Assembly: GCA_963969365.1 (NCBI GenBank)
Contig: OZ017756.1
Coordinates: forward strand, 620,001 to 684,000
Direction: 5' to 3'
Length of the DNA stretch: 64,000 bases
From: Asterochloris sp. CNOR1
Taxonomy: Eukaryota; Chlorophyta; Trebouxiophyceae; Trebouxiales; Trebouxiaceae
Shown: piece after piece, positions 1-12,500 of the stretch
Layout: every line of letters begins with the position of its first letter
Position numbering within the stretch: the stretch's first letter is position 1
Translations under genes and position numbers: made by a program
Notes under the pieces: generated by a model
The model's input: only the letters and a program-made list of their open reading frames with translations
What the model was told of the DNA's origin: nothing
Database searches by the model: none

Positions 1-113
1 TTTTGCCTGAAATACAGTGTGGTGTGCACCATACATTGTCCACGGCAGAGCAGCACTGCATGCTTGGCGCAATTGCGCGTCAGACACCCTGCAGTGATGC
101 ATGCGGCTTCTGA

Positions 114-539
114 CACGTGCCTACAACCTTGAGCTCAGGTGAAACAGCATGGCCTGGGAGCGAGTGGCTGCCAAGTGCTGCTGGAGACAAGCAGCTGTCA
201 GCCTTGCCCTTGGCACAGGACTGGACCCCTTGGGAGGCTGCCTCTGGCCAGCAGGCAGCCATGCAGCTGCCGTCCTCTGAGAAACCATCTCAGCCTCTGC
301 AGCGCCAGCCTAGCCAACAGCTCACTGCTGCGCAGCCCAGGAAGGCTGCCCAGGCTGGCTGGCAGGGTGCAGATGCCCGCGGTCTGCTTCAGGGCACCGC
401 TGGCTTACCTGACGGCGCCACGGCTGCTGGCAGGCAGCTGCTGCAGAACACTGCCTCGCCAGGAGCGCTGGGACCGGCATGCTCTGTGGGCCCCACCTGC
501 CAGAGCCTGGACGTCACCTGCAAGCTCAGCATCAGCCAG
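114..539 (+). other. First visible exon of the giant gene, Q/A/P/S-rich
   Basis: An open stretch follows an in-frame TGA at 111-113 and ends in CAG at the donor GTGGGT (540). It reads as a Gln/Ala/Pro/Ser-rich segment ending in a short Cys-containing tail (CQSLDVTCKLSISQ), and its phase 0 matches the next exon at 740. No in-frame ATG lies near its left edge, so it is probably entered by splicing from an exon left of the window; the exact acceptor was not fixed. The low-complexity composition makes this the least certain exon of the gene. Confidence 0.4.
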
Positions 540-3500
540 GTGGGTTTTCTCATGGAGTGAGGTGATCACATAGTGTCTGGCGTAGAGTGCTCATCTCAGA
601 TGCCTGCCCTGTTGCTACCTAGCAGCTTATTGGCATGCCCGTTTGATGCACACACTTTACATTGTGCCAAAGATGAGCAGCTCGCATCTGCGCAGCTCAT
701 GACGACAACTGGACTTCAAGATCCTCTGTGTTGCTGCAGGCATTCAGCAACACGTCCAGCGCAATTGCGGCAGGTTGCCTGACCATTTCAACAGCCGGTC
801 AGAACATCGAGCTCCCATCCTCCATCCAGGTGCCTGCACACTGTTGCAGAGCTGCCACCTGTGATGCACCTCTGACTTCTCAGCTGAGCCCTCTGCAGCA
901 TGCAAATACGCTGAAGGCTGCTGCGTCCCATCTTGCATGCTTGCACCAGCCTTAAGCGGAAGGTATGGACCAGGCAGTCCGTCAATGGCTTGATCATGAT
1001 GCTTGAAGCTTTGCGTGCTGCAGGGCTTGCAGAACAACTCCCTGTACCAGGTAGAGATCGTGACAGAGGACACTAACTTCCCCACCCCTAACAGGTGTGC
1101 ACTGCTTTGGTCTGTGACCCGTTAGGGCTGGCATCTGCAAACCAGATCTGTCAAAGTTGGCCTTTGCTGGCTTGACCTGTCAAGCCAACACTCTCTGACA
1201 CTCAGGGACGCCTGAGTGGTGCACGGCCATGTCCCTCCGCAAAGGGCAGCAGCCTTGTGGCTTGTGTTGCAGCAGGGCAGCTAAGCAGAGCCTCCCACAA
1301 CTTTGCTCAATGCAGTCAGTCTTGGTCTGCAACTGCTTCCATGAATGAACCGCAGTGCACAGCAGTCTGTGCTATTTGTCAGCCCTACACCAGCCACAGC
1401 GCTCACAGCAGGGCCCTGTGCAGCTGTGCAGGACCTGCATGCCAGGCGAATCGTGGCAAGATGCCTTTTAAAGCCTCTATGACAAGGCACATCAGGCATC
1501 AATACATGTCGTCGTCTGTGGTGCAGGTCCCCGTCTCCCTATGTCTTCCTCGTGCGGACAGTGGACCTGACGCCGCCCGTGTTTGTGGGGGCTACGCCAC
1601 GTGTGCAGAACATTGCAGCAACCAGCTTTGAGCTGGTTGTCCAGATGAACAAGGCTGGCATGGTCTTCTACATAGTGCTGCTCCAGGTAAGGTGCTGCAC
1701 AGATGGGACTCCAGGGCGCGATGCATCACTGGCTGGCGGTCCAGATGAATAGGAATGGCTGGCTTAACCTGGTGCTTGCCCCAGCCGTTGAGGAGCCTGC
1801 AGCAGTGCGACCTGACAGCTGGCAGATATTGGATGTAGATGAACAATGCTGAGCTGGGGAGGCAAACAGGGTATCTTGGTCATATGCTCAGAGCGCTACT
1901 TGAGCTAGGATTGGCACCTGCAGATTGGAATGTAACGGCTTGAACTTGAGATGTGCCTGAAAAGCCGGGGCGCCAGAGTGGTCTGGTCTTCTGCATGGCG
2001 CTCCTCCAAATGAGGTTACCTGGCAGTCTGCTCTGAGGTCTGTTTAAGCTTTGAGCTGACACAGCGTATAAAGCTTTTGAAACATGGCTGCCAGCGATTC
2101 ATGGTGCAGGCTGCACAGAGTGCCCTCAAGGGTCCACAAACAGCTTGAATGACCCTGCCCTTGAGCCTCTTTCACCACAGGCGTGAAGCTGGCAGTCAGC
2201 TGATAGCAAATGTGGCATGTCGACACCCTCGCGCAGCTCCTGCCAGCAGCTGCAGCAGTCACACCTCATTGGGCTTCGTATCATGACATACAGGCGCCCT
2301 CCTGCCACTGAATGCAACAGCCACACCTCCCTGGGGGTTCATGGCAGGACATGCACGCATGCAATACGCTTTCTTTCTGACATCACCCACCTGCTGCTGC
2401 CAGGGCTCCCTTGCACCCAACTCAGCTCAGGTCATCTCGGCCCAGCAGTTCAACAACACCACGCCAGTGGCCACAGGCAGGATAGCCGTGAACAGCACAT
2501 ACACAGACTACGCCGGCACTGTCACAGGTGTCAGCAAGACCACCTCGTACAATGTGTGGCTGGTTGGCCAGGACAACAACACCAGCCCAAACACCATGCC
2601 CCAGGTGCAGAGCTGCAGACAAGACTTCATGTAGAAATACAGGCACAGGTAGCAGATGAATGCCCACATCGTGTGGGTACCTTGCAGATGTGATGCCTGT
2701 GGACGCATCCTTGGCTCATGCCCCTGCACTGTTTCCCTCATGGGATGCAGTCCGGGCAGCCTGCCAGGAGGCTGTGTGGCATGGCTCAGCTGTGTGGCCA
2801 GGCTGGTTCTGCTTTCCTCATGTGTCCTGAAGCCACATGGGCTGCACTGTGCAGTATCTGAAGACCTTGCTGCTGGCGGCATGCTTCAAAGTCAACGTCA
2901 GCCTGTATAGCTCTTGATGAGCTGCTGCCTCACATTGCCTCTTGTGGCTGACCACCAGACAATGCCTGCAGCCAACGCTGCTCAACGTCAGCACGCCCAA
3001 CACGGTGCCCCCAGTCTACACAGTGGCAGCTGTTGGCAGCTTTGTGGAGGGGCAGGCTCAGCTCACTGTGGCGACAGACGAGCCGGCATACTCAAGATAC
3101 GTGGTGGAGCTGAGCCTCAACCCCAACAGACCAAGCCCAGACCAGGTGCAAACTCTGCTCCCAGCTCTGCAGGGCACAGACCTGTCTCAGCAGCAGCTCA
3201 TGCTCATGTTGCTCACGGTGGAAGGCTTCTGCCACAGTTATTGCACTCATGTGCTGCTCCTGGTAATGCTCTGGGTGCTACGCTGCTGACCTGGGGGGCC
3301 GCGCAGCACGTCAAATCACAGCACCCTGCAGTGGCCCTGCTACTGCTGAGGTCCCCATGCTAAGCTGAGTAAAAGCCCCATGTGCTCAGGGGTGCGTCAG
3401 TGCCTTCCCTGTGCGTCTGCCCAGCCTCTCCCTTGTGCTGCAGGTCTTTTCGGCCACACCAGCCTCCAATGCAGTGCTGGTGGACTCTGCCCAGGTCTAC

Positions 3501-6500
3501 ACAACTGCTGCCAACCTCAATGCGACCGCCACTCTGCACAACCTCACCGATGCCACGCCCTACACTGTGTGGCTGGTGGCACAGGATATGCAGTCGTCAC
3601 CCCTGAGGCAAAGCACTGCCACTCCTGTGGCCTGGACACAGCCACGGCTCACCCCACCGCAGCTGACTGCCAGCATTGTTGCTGGCTCTCAGGCCTCTGG
3701 GCACAGGTCAGCTGTACTGGATACCTGCTGGCCGTGGACTGCACGCCCATTTGTGTTGATTGCAGCCCAGGATCTACCTTGCTGCAGCGGCGACAGCTCA
3801 TCAGCAATGTTGTCCATTTATTTGGCTCTCAGGCCACAAAGTCATCGTCAGAGGCAGCCTGGTCACTCAGCATGCTGGGTCCCTACTGGCAATCCCTGTC
3901 TCTGCCTAAGGGGGTATTTTTGTGCCTCCATTAGACAGGTCTCCCACATGCTGATCCTGTGTGTTATCCCTTCTCAACCCTGACGCATCAGGCTCAGCTT
4001 CAGCCCTGGGCCTGCTGCATGCACATAGTGTGGCATGTATCAGCCTGCAGCTTCACGCTGCTGGTCTCCCTCAACACCTCAGTCACTGTGCACTGTGCGG
4101 TGGCGCCCAGCTTTCCCTAGCCAGATCAGCGCCACCAGCCTGAGTGCTGCCGCCTTGAGCAGGTCTCACTCCCTGCAGTAAACTGGTGACCGCCCTCAGC
4201 GCTGTTCACTGTGTGGGCGGTGCTAGTCGACGTGGTCAATGCCACCAGCCTCCACACTGCCAACCCAACCAAGTGCGTCTGCCTGCAGCTTCACGCTGGT
4301 GGTCTCCCTCAACACCACAGGCGCTGTGCACTATGTGGTGGTGCCCAACTCCCCGGGCCTGGTCAGCGCTGCCAGCCTCAATGCTGCTGCCCTGTCAACC
4401 CAGGCAGCCACTTCTGTCTTCCCAGGCACCACTATAGCTGCCACTGGAGACATCTCTGTGCCCCAGGCATTCCTAAATGTCACGCAAATTGTCACGGTGG
4501 GTAACGCTGCTGGTTGTGGTCTGCAGCCGAAGGGATGCATGCTGCTGGCTTGGCACATGGACATCTGTTATACATCAGCAGCTGAATCGCCTCTGGCTCT
4601 GACTGCAAGGGCTCTTTTGAGCATTGCAGCTGCAGTGCGCCATGTCTGGCTGATCTTGCCCTTCACATTGAGCAACTCAATCAAGGCCACGTGACTTTGC
4701 TGCACATGCAGGGTCTGAACGATTCCTCGGATTACATCGTATTTGTGGCTGGACGGGACACAAATACTGTCCCAGGCCCCAACTACCGCAGCCCGCCCAC
4801 TGAGCTGGAGGTGAGATGCATGTGCAGTGCCCCTGAGCAATGTGCAGGCAGTTCTTGGTGTTGCATCCGGCCATGCAATGTCAATCTTGGACAGCGTCCT
4901 TGTGGTGCAAGAGTTACCGTCTGGCAGATGTCGGAGCTGCTTCTGATGTGCAGCATTGGGCTTTTGCGTCTGGGTGGTGGGTTTTGGTAGAGCCTGTCCT
5001 CAGATGATGCCGCAGTAAACATTTGGAAGGAGAGTAGTGCTCGCCCTGCAGGTGGTCACCCCAGACGTGACCCCGCCACTGTTCACGGGCTCAACGCCTC
5101 TCATTGCAGCAGTGCAGCAGACGGCGTTCACGGTTCTGGTGCAGCTCAATGAGGCGTCACTTGTTTTCTATGCGGTGCTCCCCAATGCCTCGCCCCAGCC
5201 CAACATTGCCTCGCTCATTGCTGGCACTGTCACAGGAGCGCTGGCAAGCAACACAATTCAGGCGACCCAGGTGTGGCATCCAGTCTGGCCCTCTCTAGGA
5301 CTATCCACACCCACATTTACATGGCACATGCTTGGCCTAGCGCTGCCTCAGCAGCAGCAGACTGTGCAGTCTTGATCCCTAAGTCGTCCACAAGCCCCCA
5401 CTCTGCAGCAACTTTACGCTGCATCAAGGATTGCTAAGGGCTCGTGGTGAGCGATTCCACCTCTGAGGCCAGATCCCGCGGAATCAAGTCCCTATGCTGC
5501 CAGCCTGGCCCTCTCTGCTGCAGGCTGTCACAAATTACACCAGCCTGGTGAACCAGAACCTGCGCAATCAGGTCACCTACCAGGTGTGGTTCATCGCCAG
5601 GGATGTGGTGGGCAATGTGCAGGCCCAGCCAACAGCAGTGAGCGTCACCACTGTGCGGACTGCCCCTCCGGTGTTCCAGTCCCTGCTGGTGCAGTACATT
5701 CCTCCCACGACAGCTTACGTTGAGGTGAGCCTGCCTGGCCAGACACTGGACACAAGTTGTGACCTTCTGATGCTCAGTGGCTCTTGTGTTACGTGCAAGA
5801 GGGCAGGCTTGGTACCAGACATGAGATGATAAAAATGACTCTGGCTGGAAACACATTCTTGGCCCTGTGTGGCCTGGCCTGCAACTGGTCACCAAAGTTT
5901 GCTTCCAATGAGTAACCAGACAGAATGGCGCTCCACTTGGCATATGGCACCATGCATGCGATACCTGATGCGCCCACCACACTCAGGGGCTCCACGTGTG
6001 CTTCATCTTCAGCCTGGGCCTATGCAGGTGGTGCTTGATGAGCCCGCCACAGTGCACTACATTGGACTGCTCCAGTCCCGCGACCAAGGGCCGCCCAGCT
6101 CCTCTGCTGTGTACAGCTGGTTGGGACTGAACGGCCTGCAGCCAGACTTCAATGGCACCATCAATGCCACACAGGCAGGCGTGCCCTTCTCCTCAGGTCA
6201 GGCCCAGCTGAATGGCCTGGGTGGCTGCCTTCATCTGGTTCTTGGAGAAGGGCTGCACAGGTGCACCATTATTGCTCAGGATTCTGGGCTTGCAGGCCAG
6301 CCATTGTCAGGCCAGGGTCTGGCCTTGCTCCAGCTGCATGCCAGTGGCACTGTGGGCTTTGTTTTCAAAGCCTGCATGCCAGACATTGCTGGGCATCGTG
6401 CTGAGCTGAGGATTGCAACCGCAGCGCTGCTGCAGCCTGCCTAGTTTGCAGCAGCTGCTGCACCCTACTCACAGCAGCCAACACTTGCCCGTTGACCTAC

Positions 6501-9500
6501 TGCTGCCCTGTTGCCCTGCAGGCTCCTGCGGCATTACTCAGGGCACAGTCTACAATGTCTACCTGGTGGCCCAAGACTCTGTGTCCCCCCCCAACCTTCA
6601 GACGGCTCCCTCCTTGCGCGTGCTCAACAGCTCCAGTGCCAGCAGTGCTTTCACCTGCTCACCGAGCACCTTCACCCAGCAGCTCCGGCCCACACTCACC
6701 ACCACCAGCTCCAGCCCTGGGCTGCCTGTGGGGCAGTTCTACAGTGATGGCACTGGTGACAAGTGAGTTCTCTGCAGATTGTCAGGGTTCTGAGGTCCGG
6801 CCGCCTGCAGCTGCCTCTAGTTCCTCAAGCCAGCAGGCATGAGGCCTGTGTTTCTTCAGCCAATCTGTGGTGATGCTTGAAATGTTGCAGACACACTTGC
6901 TCCATGGGACTCTAGCATGGCTTCCTGCAAGTACCAGAATATGCAGACAGTATATGGCACCATTGATGCCATCGCCTTGCCATGCAGCTTCTACCGTGAC
7001 TTTTCAGGCTTCAACAACCGAGCCCCAGGCACGCCGGGCCAGCTGCAGGCGTATGTCAACTCCTTTGCCATCCCCACAAACAACACCTTCAGCTTTACCA
7101 CGCAGCCCCTGTCGCCTGCCAGCATTGTGGCCATCGTCAGGACCACAAACCCTTGGATTGAGCAGCTGCCCAGCAGCGCGCCAGATGTGAACGAAGGCCT
7201 CGTCATGAGCATACAGTGAGTGACAGACGATAGTGGCACCTGGCTCTATTGCAGGGGACTACAGCTGCTGCTGGACTGCTGTGGTAAACTGCCCAGAACA
7301 GCACCCTGGAGGGTCATGAGCATTGAGTAGGTGAGATGCATCCAGTGAGCGAGAGAAAGTGCCACATCAGGCTTTGGTGGCTGAGGCCATGACGCAGCAC
7401 GCCAGTGGCACTTTTGGTTTTCAGAGGTGCTGCTTTGTGCCAGAAATGGTGTTGAGGGCAACCCTGAACACCTTCATGGAGGGAGATGCGCACTGCGGCA
7501 CCAGTTCGTGGTGCCTGTAACCCTACCAGCTGAACTGGCATGGGGGACTGCCCTGACTTGCTTCCTGGAATGCAAAGCTCTCACCCAAGGCGCTGCAGTC
7601 TAGCTGCACAGATTGCAGCACAGCCAGACTTGCACTGAGCAGGCTTGTGAACGCCGCACCTCATGCCGGGCTGTGCAGGTACCAGCTGGCAGACCAGTAC
7701 GGCCACACACAGATCACCACATCCAACTTGGCCATTGTGCCCCAGATCACTTACACTTCTGGGCAACCCTCCGGCCAGTCTTCAGTGGTGAGCGCAGCAG
7801 CAAGCCGCCTAGCCTCGTCCCTCCACTCAAAGCATCTGCCCAGTCACTGACTTGTCACAGGGCCTGCTTGGAAGCCTGCCAGCAGGTTGCCTCGCAGCTC
7901 AGCGCTGCTTACTCTCTGGTGTCATTGCCAAGCCCGGGCATCACTGACAGGGCTTTGCATCCAAATCCAGGCAGCCACTGGGCTTGCCTTTGTGCCTGCT
8001 CCTGAAGCCCTGGGCACGCTCCTTGAAGCCCCAAGCTGATCGTCCCATGTTCTTGTGGTGCAGGTCGACCTGGGCACCTGCAACACAAGCGCTATTGCAG
8101 CTGCCAGCAGCGGTTCGGCGAACTGCAACTTCCTAGTCTCTCAATCACTGTTCCCTGCCACAGGCAGCGCAGCTGCGGTGGCCAGCCTGGCCGTCAGTGC
8201 ACGCATCAGCAGCACAGAGGTGGCCAGGTCTTCAGCCACCACTGTACGGCTCAACCCCTCGCCTGCACAGCCTTCAGTCTCTGCTGTGACCATGGTGGCC
8301 ACAGTGCCATACAGAGATTTGTATGCAGGTAATCGGGCTTGGGCACTGCAGCAGCTGAGATCCGTATTCATGTAACGATCCCACACAGGTGCAGAGTGCC
8401 TGTGCAGTGCGTTGCAGTTCAGGTCATCATGTCTCAGGAGAGCTAGCAATCCTCTGACTTGTTGTCTGTATTGGGCTGGCAAACATGACACTTATGCTCT
8501 TGACAGCCATCTGGTGTCCCCTCAGGTGAGACTTTCACGGTCAACATTGTGGCCAACAGCCCCAGCGCTGCAGTCAGCAACTGGGTCATCCCGCTGTACT
8601 TCAACCCAGCTGTCATCACCTACACCAGCTATACTGCAGCCTTAACCTGGAACACACCCATCTCCAACATCCAGTCCACCACCCTGGGCGGCACCACATA
8701 CCAGTGAGGCTGCTCACAGCCCTGTCATACCTGCCTGCCATGCAAGCAGCATCCAGCCCACCCACACTAGGCAGCACATTCTGGAAGTGAGCCTGCACAG
8801 AGTTCTGCGGGGCGTGTGCGTGTGCATCAGCTGCATGTTCTGTCCAGGCAGCACTCTGTGCAGCACAGCTGTTAGTATTCCTGCTGCGCCTGCTGCCATC
8901 CAAGCTGGCTGTGACTGCAACACGCCGCTGTGCTGATGCGCACCAATGCTTTACCTGGCCGTGAAGGGCTGCACAGTCCACTACACCCCTCTAGACACCA
9001 CGTCATGTCTCATGGCCTGGCCACCTTCTCTAACAGGTCAGGTGGCAAGTGCTGGCGCTGCCTGTCACTTCCATCATCTTGCATGCATGCAGGTACTTTA
9101 CACTCAATTGCCCTGGCCGAAACGGCGGCAGCTCAAACACAGCTGCTGCCCAGGGCAGCAATGTGAGCCTTGCCACCATCCAATTCACAGTCAACTCTGC
9201 AGCCAGCACTCAGCTGTACACAGGTGTTCTTTTTGTCGGCCGCAACTCCGCATACAGCAACACAGCGAACCTTGTGCTGACCACAGACAGCAGCTTGGGA
9301 GCAAACATTGCCACCAGCTTCACTGCTCAGGTATGAGCATGATTCGCGCTTGGCCTGCTGCCAGCAGACCATGAGCATGCAGAGTGTGAAAGGCTGGCTT
9401 CAATGTTGCAGGAAGCATGCATCTATGCCTAGCTTTGAAGAGCAGAATAAGCCTGTGACTATTGCATATCTTGTGACAGATCATGCAACTGCAGGGTGCA

Positions 9501-12500
9501 GCTATTCAGCTCATACTGCCTGGAGTCCTGGCATGTCCACGCCCCAAGCCTGCTGCACATGCAGGTCAATGACAGGCGGGGTGGGGCACAGACACAGGCA
9601 GAGCTGTCTGTCGTGGCTTCATCCACCATTGGCATCTATGCCTATGCCGCATCCAGCGAGCTTTTCAACACTGCCCTGCTGAATGGGCAGGCCGTCCAGA
9701 CCATTGTCCAGGCCTTCCTGTGAGAGCTGAGCTTATGCATTCACCTGCTTGCTGCTATGCCCCAGGGTCACTCATCACCAGCATTGGCTGTGCTTCTGGT
9801 GCAGTACCAAACAGGAGCTTAATTGGTGCCCATGCCTGTTGACTGCTGCCACCATGGGGCTTTGCAGGCTTTGTGCACATGCTGAGACCTCTGCTCAAGA
9901 GGACAGCCTGCCTTCAAGGTATCTGACACCCCGCTGCTCCACTCAGCAATTGTTTTACCTTGCAGCGTGCGCAGCTGGTACCGAGACTCTCTGGACGGCA
10001 CCTCTGCGAGCAGCAGCATCAGCTGCAGCGCCTCAACCAATGGCAATACCTTCAGCACCACCCTGTCATCCTCAGGGTGCCTGGTCGTTGCTGGCTCCAG
10101 CAATGCTGGGGGCACCAACCAGGCGGCGCTGTCAGTCACGCTGTCTGGCTCCACCAGCTTCACTGTCAATGTGAGCCCAATGGCGCTGCAGCCTCTGAAA
10201 GGCTGCGTCGTCAAGTGCTCCTGAAATTGCAGCAAGCTTGCAGGGCTGCAGGCATTTACATCCTGCTGCCAATGAGGAGTGGCCTTGAGCCATGCGCATG
10301 TCGAAGCCTGTGCCTGCAGCTCGAGGTCCACCAGGATGGAGCGGCAGCTCAGTGTTGGGGAAGACCTGAGCCTCAGTCACCACTTCCCATAGCCACTTTA
10401 CCACTCCTGCTGGCTCAGGACAACCCTGCAGTGTTGCAGGCGCCAGGTGTCGATGGCTGCCTGGCTGCTGGAATGGCAGGAACGCCGCTCTGTACTGCAT
10501 GCGACAATCATTATCTGAATGCCCCAGAGGCATGGCACCTGTGGCTGTCAGGCTGATCCGCATGTCTTTGGGGATGGCTCTGAGTCGCACCTGCCCCTCC
10601 AGGTTCCAGTCTCGATCTGGGTGCCTCAGAATCTGGCAGCTGTGGCAGACAACCCCACCCTCAGCCGCCTGCTGCCAGATGCCAACCGCAGCGCAGCGAC
10701 AGGGTGCTCCCAGCCAGCCTTCCAGGCCACCACACTCCGTGCCACTGCTGACTTTGTGTGCCCAGGGCGCACCTCCATCACTGGCGTCGATGTGTCCAGC
10801 CTGGTCACCTTCAGCAGCAGCTCCAGCCAGGTGGCTGTGTCAGGCACCGCGCTGCAGGTGAGTCACCCCACAAGGCTATGACTGCCTGCCATCCATGCAT
10901 GATGCATCAGCTGAGCTTGACTGCTTGCTGTCCAGTACCACTTGCTGTGCTGCTGCATGGGCTGCTGATCTTGCAGAGCTCAGGGCCCAGCAGTGCATCT
11001 ATGAGTGAGCCAGCAACTCCCTGCTATTCCTAAGTGCTTTCTAGGGGTTCAAGTGGCGGCTCAGCCTGAGATGGCTTGGGCTGCTGCTGACGTGAGAAGT
11101 CACCGCAGGTCGTGCAGGCACTTACAAATCTGGTGGCAATGCAGGGACTTTCAGCTGGCAGTAGCATTCCAGTCACTGCACAGGCTACTGCCCTCACCGC
11201 CACAACTGCTGTCCAAGTGGTGGACAGCTATGTGTGCCTCACCAAGATCAGTGTTGTGGCTTACACAGGCGGCCAGTGGCTGCAGCCGCCATCCACTGTG
11301 GGGCTGTATGGCACCACCACAGCAGCATTGAATGCTTTCCAGGTGAGCAGCTCTGTGCTGAACTTGGTGCAATGGCCTGTTGGGTGGTGCCTTGAACACC
11401 ATAACAGGAGCGCTATGTGATTGCTGCAGCTCTGCACCCTGTTGCTGAGGCTCAAAGCCGACGCTGCTCAGTCTTGCGGGACACAGCTCTATGTGCTGCA
11501 CTAAATGGATAGCCCTGCACTTTCACAATCCCTGTGTCTGCGCAGGCCTTCAATACTGAGCAGGCAATAGGCGTCATCAATGCGTATGCTTCCTTCAGCG
11601 ATGGCAGCCGTCAAGAGGTCACTTCACTCCCGGGTCTCGCTGTAATGTCTGCAGCTACAAGCTACTTCACTGTGTCCAACAGCTCAGGAGGCATCTCTGT
11701 GAGGCACCCAGCTCGTACAGTGCCTTGGCACTCATGGCCGCCCCTGTCATGAGGGATTTCTGCTTAATCAACGCTGTAAAGTCTCACTGCCTGGCCCCCT
11801 GTACACAGCTGCATCACCTGTGCAACGTTGCAGCTCTGAATACCGAGTTCATGCAACAATGCAGACGCAGCAGTTGCACTGCAGCTCAAGCTGCAGTCTG
11901 CTGAAGACTTCATTTTGCTCATCTGCCAGCATGCAGCAAGTCGCAGCCTCATTGTGGCAACCAGCCGGAACCATGGTAGCCAGCCTGTAATGACTGCTGT
12001 GCAGGCCCGTGTGACAGCCCAGTATGGCTCTGCTGCCTACTGCGACCAGGGGCTGCAGGCTCTGCTAAGCGTGTGTGGCGTGCAAGTGGGCACAGGCAGT
12101 GGGCCTGTGCAGGTTGCCCTGCCGCAGGCTGTCTCCATCTCCTCTTTCACTGCTGTGCCTGGCCAGATCACCAGGTCAGTGATCTGTCAGACAGGATGCT
12201 GTCGTAATTCCCCATTCATGCCTGCCTGGGGTACCACTGCACATGTCTCAGGCAGGATGTTTGGGGCGATCTGACTGTCCAGCACCATGATGCATCCTGG
12301 AGTGCATCCAGCAGCAGTCCAACACAGGCGCTGCATGCCAGCTCTCAGGAATGCAAAGCTGAGAACTCAGGCTGACTGACACCCTTGCAGGGGATCTGAC
12401 GCTGCAGCACAGCGTCCGCTGAACATGCCCACAGCCGCCAACCTTGATGTCAGGCTCAGATTCTCCGACGGCACCACCAGAGACTTCACCAACGACACCA

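Larger units (their letters stand above)
740..6196 (+). other. N-terminal FN3/Ig-like repeat region of the giant protein
   Basis: Exons read as 740-829, 1024-1094, 1527-1686, 2404-2604, 2972-3145, 3444-3706, 4289-4496, 4712-4810, 5052-5270, 5524-5724 and 6028-6196, all with matching phases. The repeat unit is about 100 residues. It opens with a TPP-F-type motif (TPPVFVGATP near 1575, TPPLFTGSTP near 5075), followed by a strand such as FTLVVSLNTT or FTVLVQLNEA and then V-Y/F-Y-V. It closes with a Y-V-W-L-V-A-Q-D-like strand (YTVWLVAQD near 3565, YQVWFIARD near 5580, YNVYLVAQD near 6550). This is the look of fibronectin-III-like beta sandwiches. The assignment is by pattern only and no family profile was run. 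Typically two to three exons make one unit. Confidence 0.6.
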
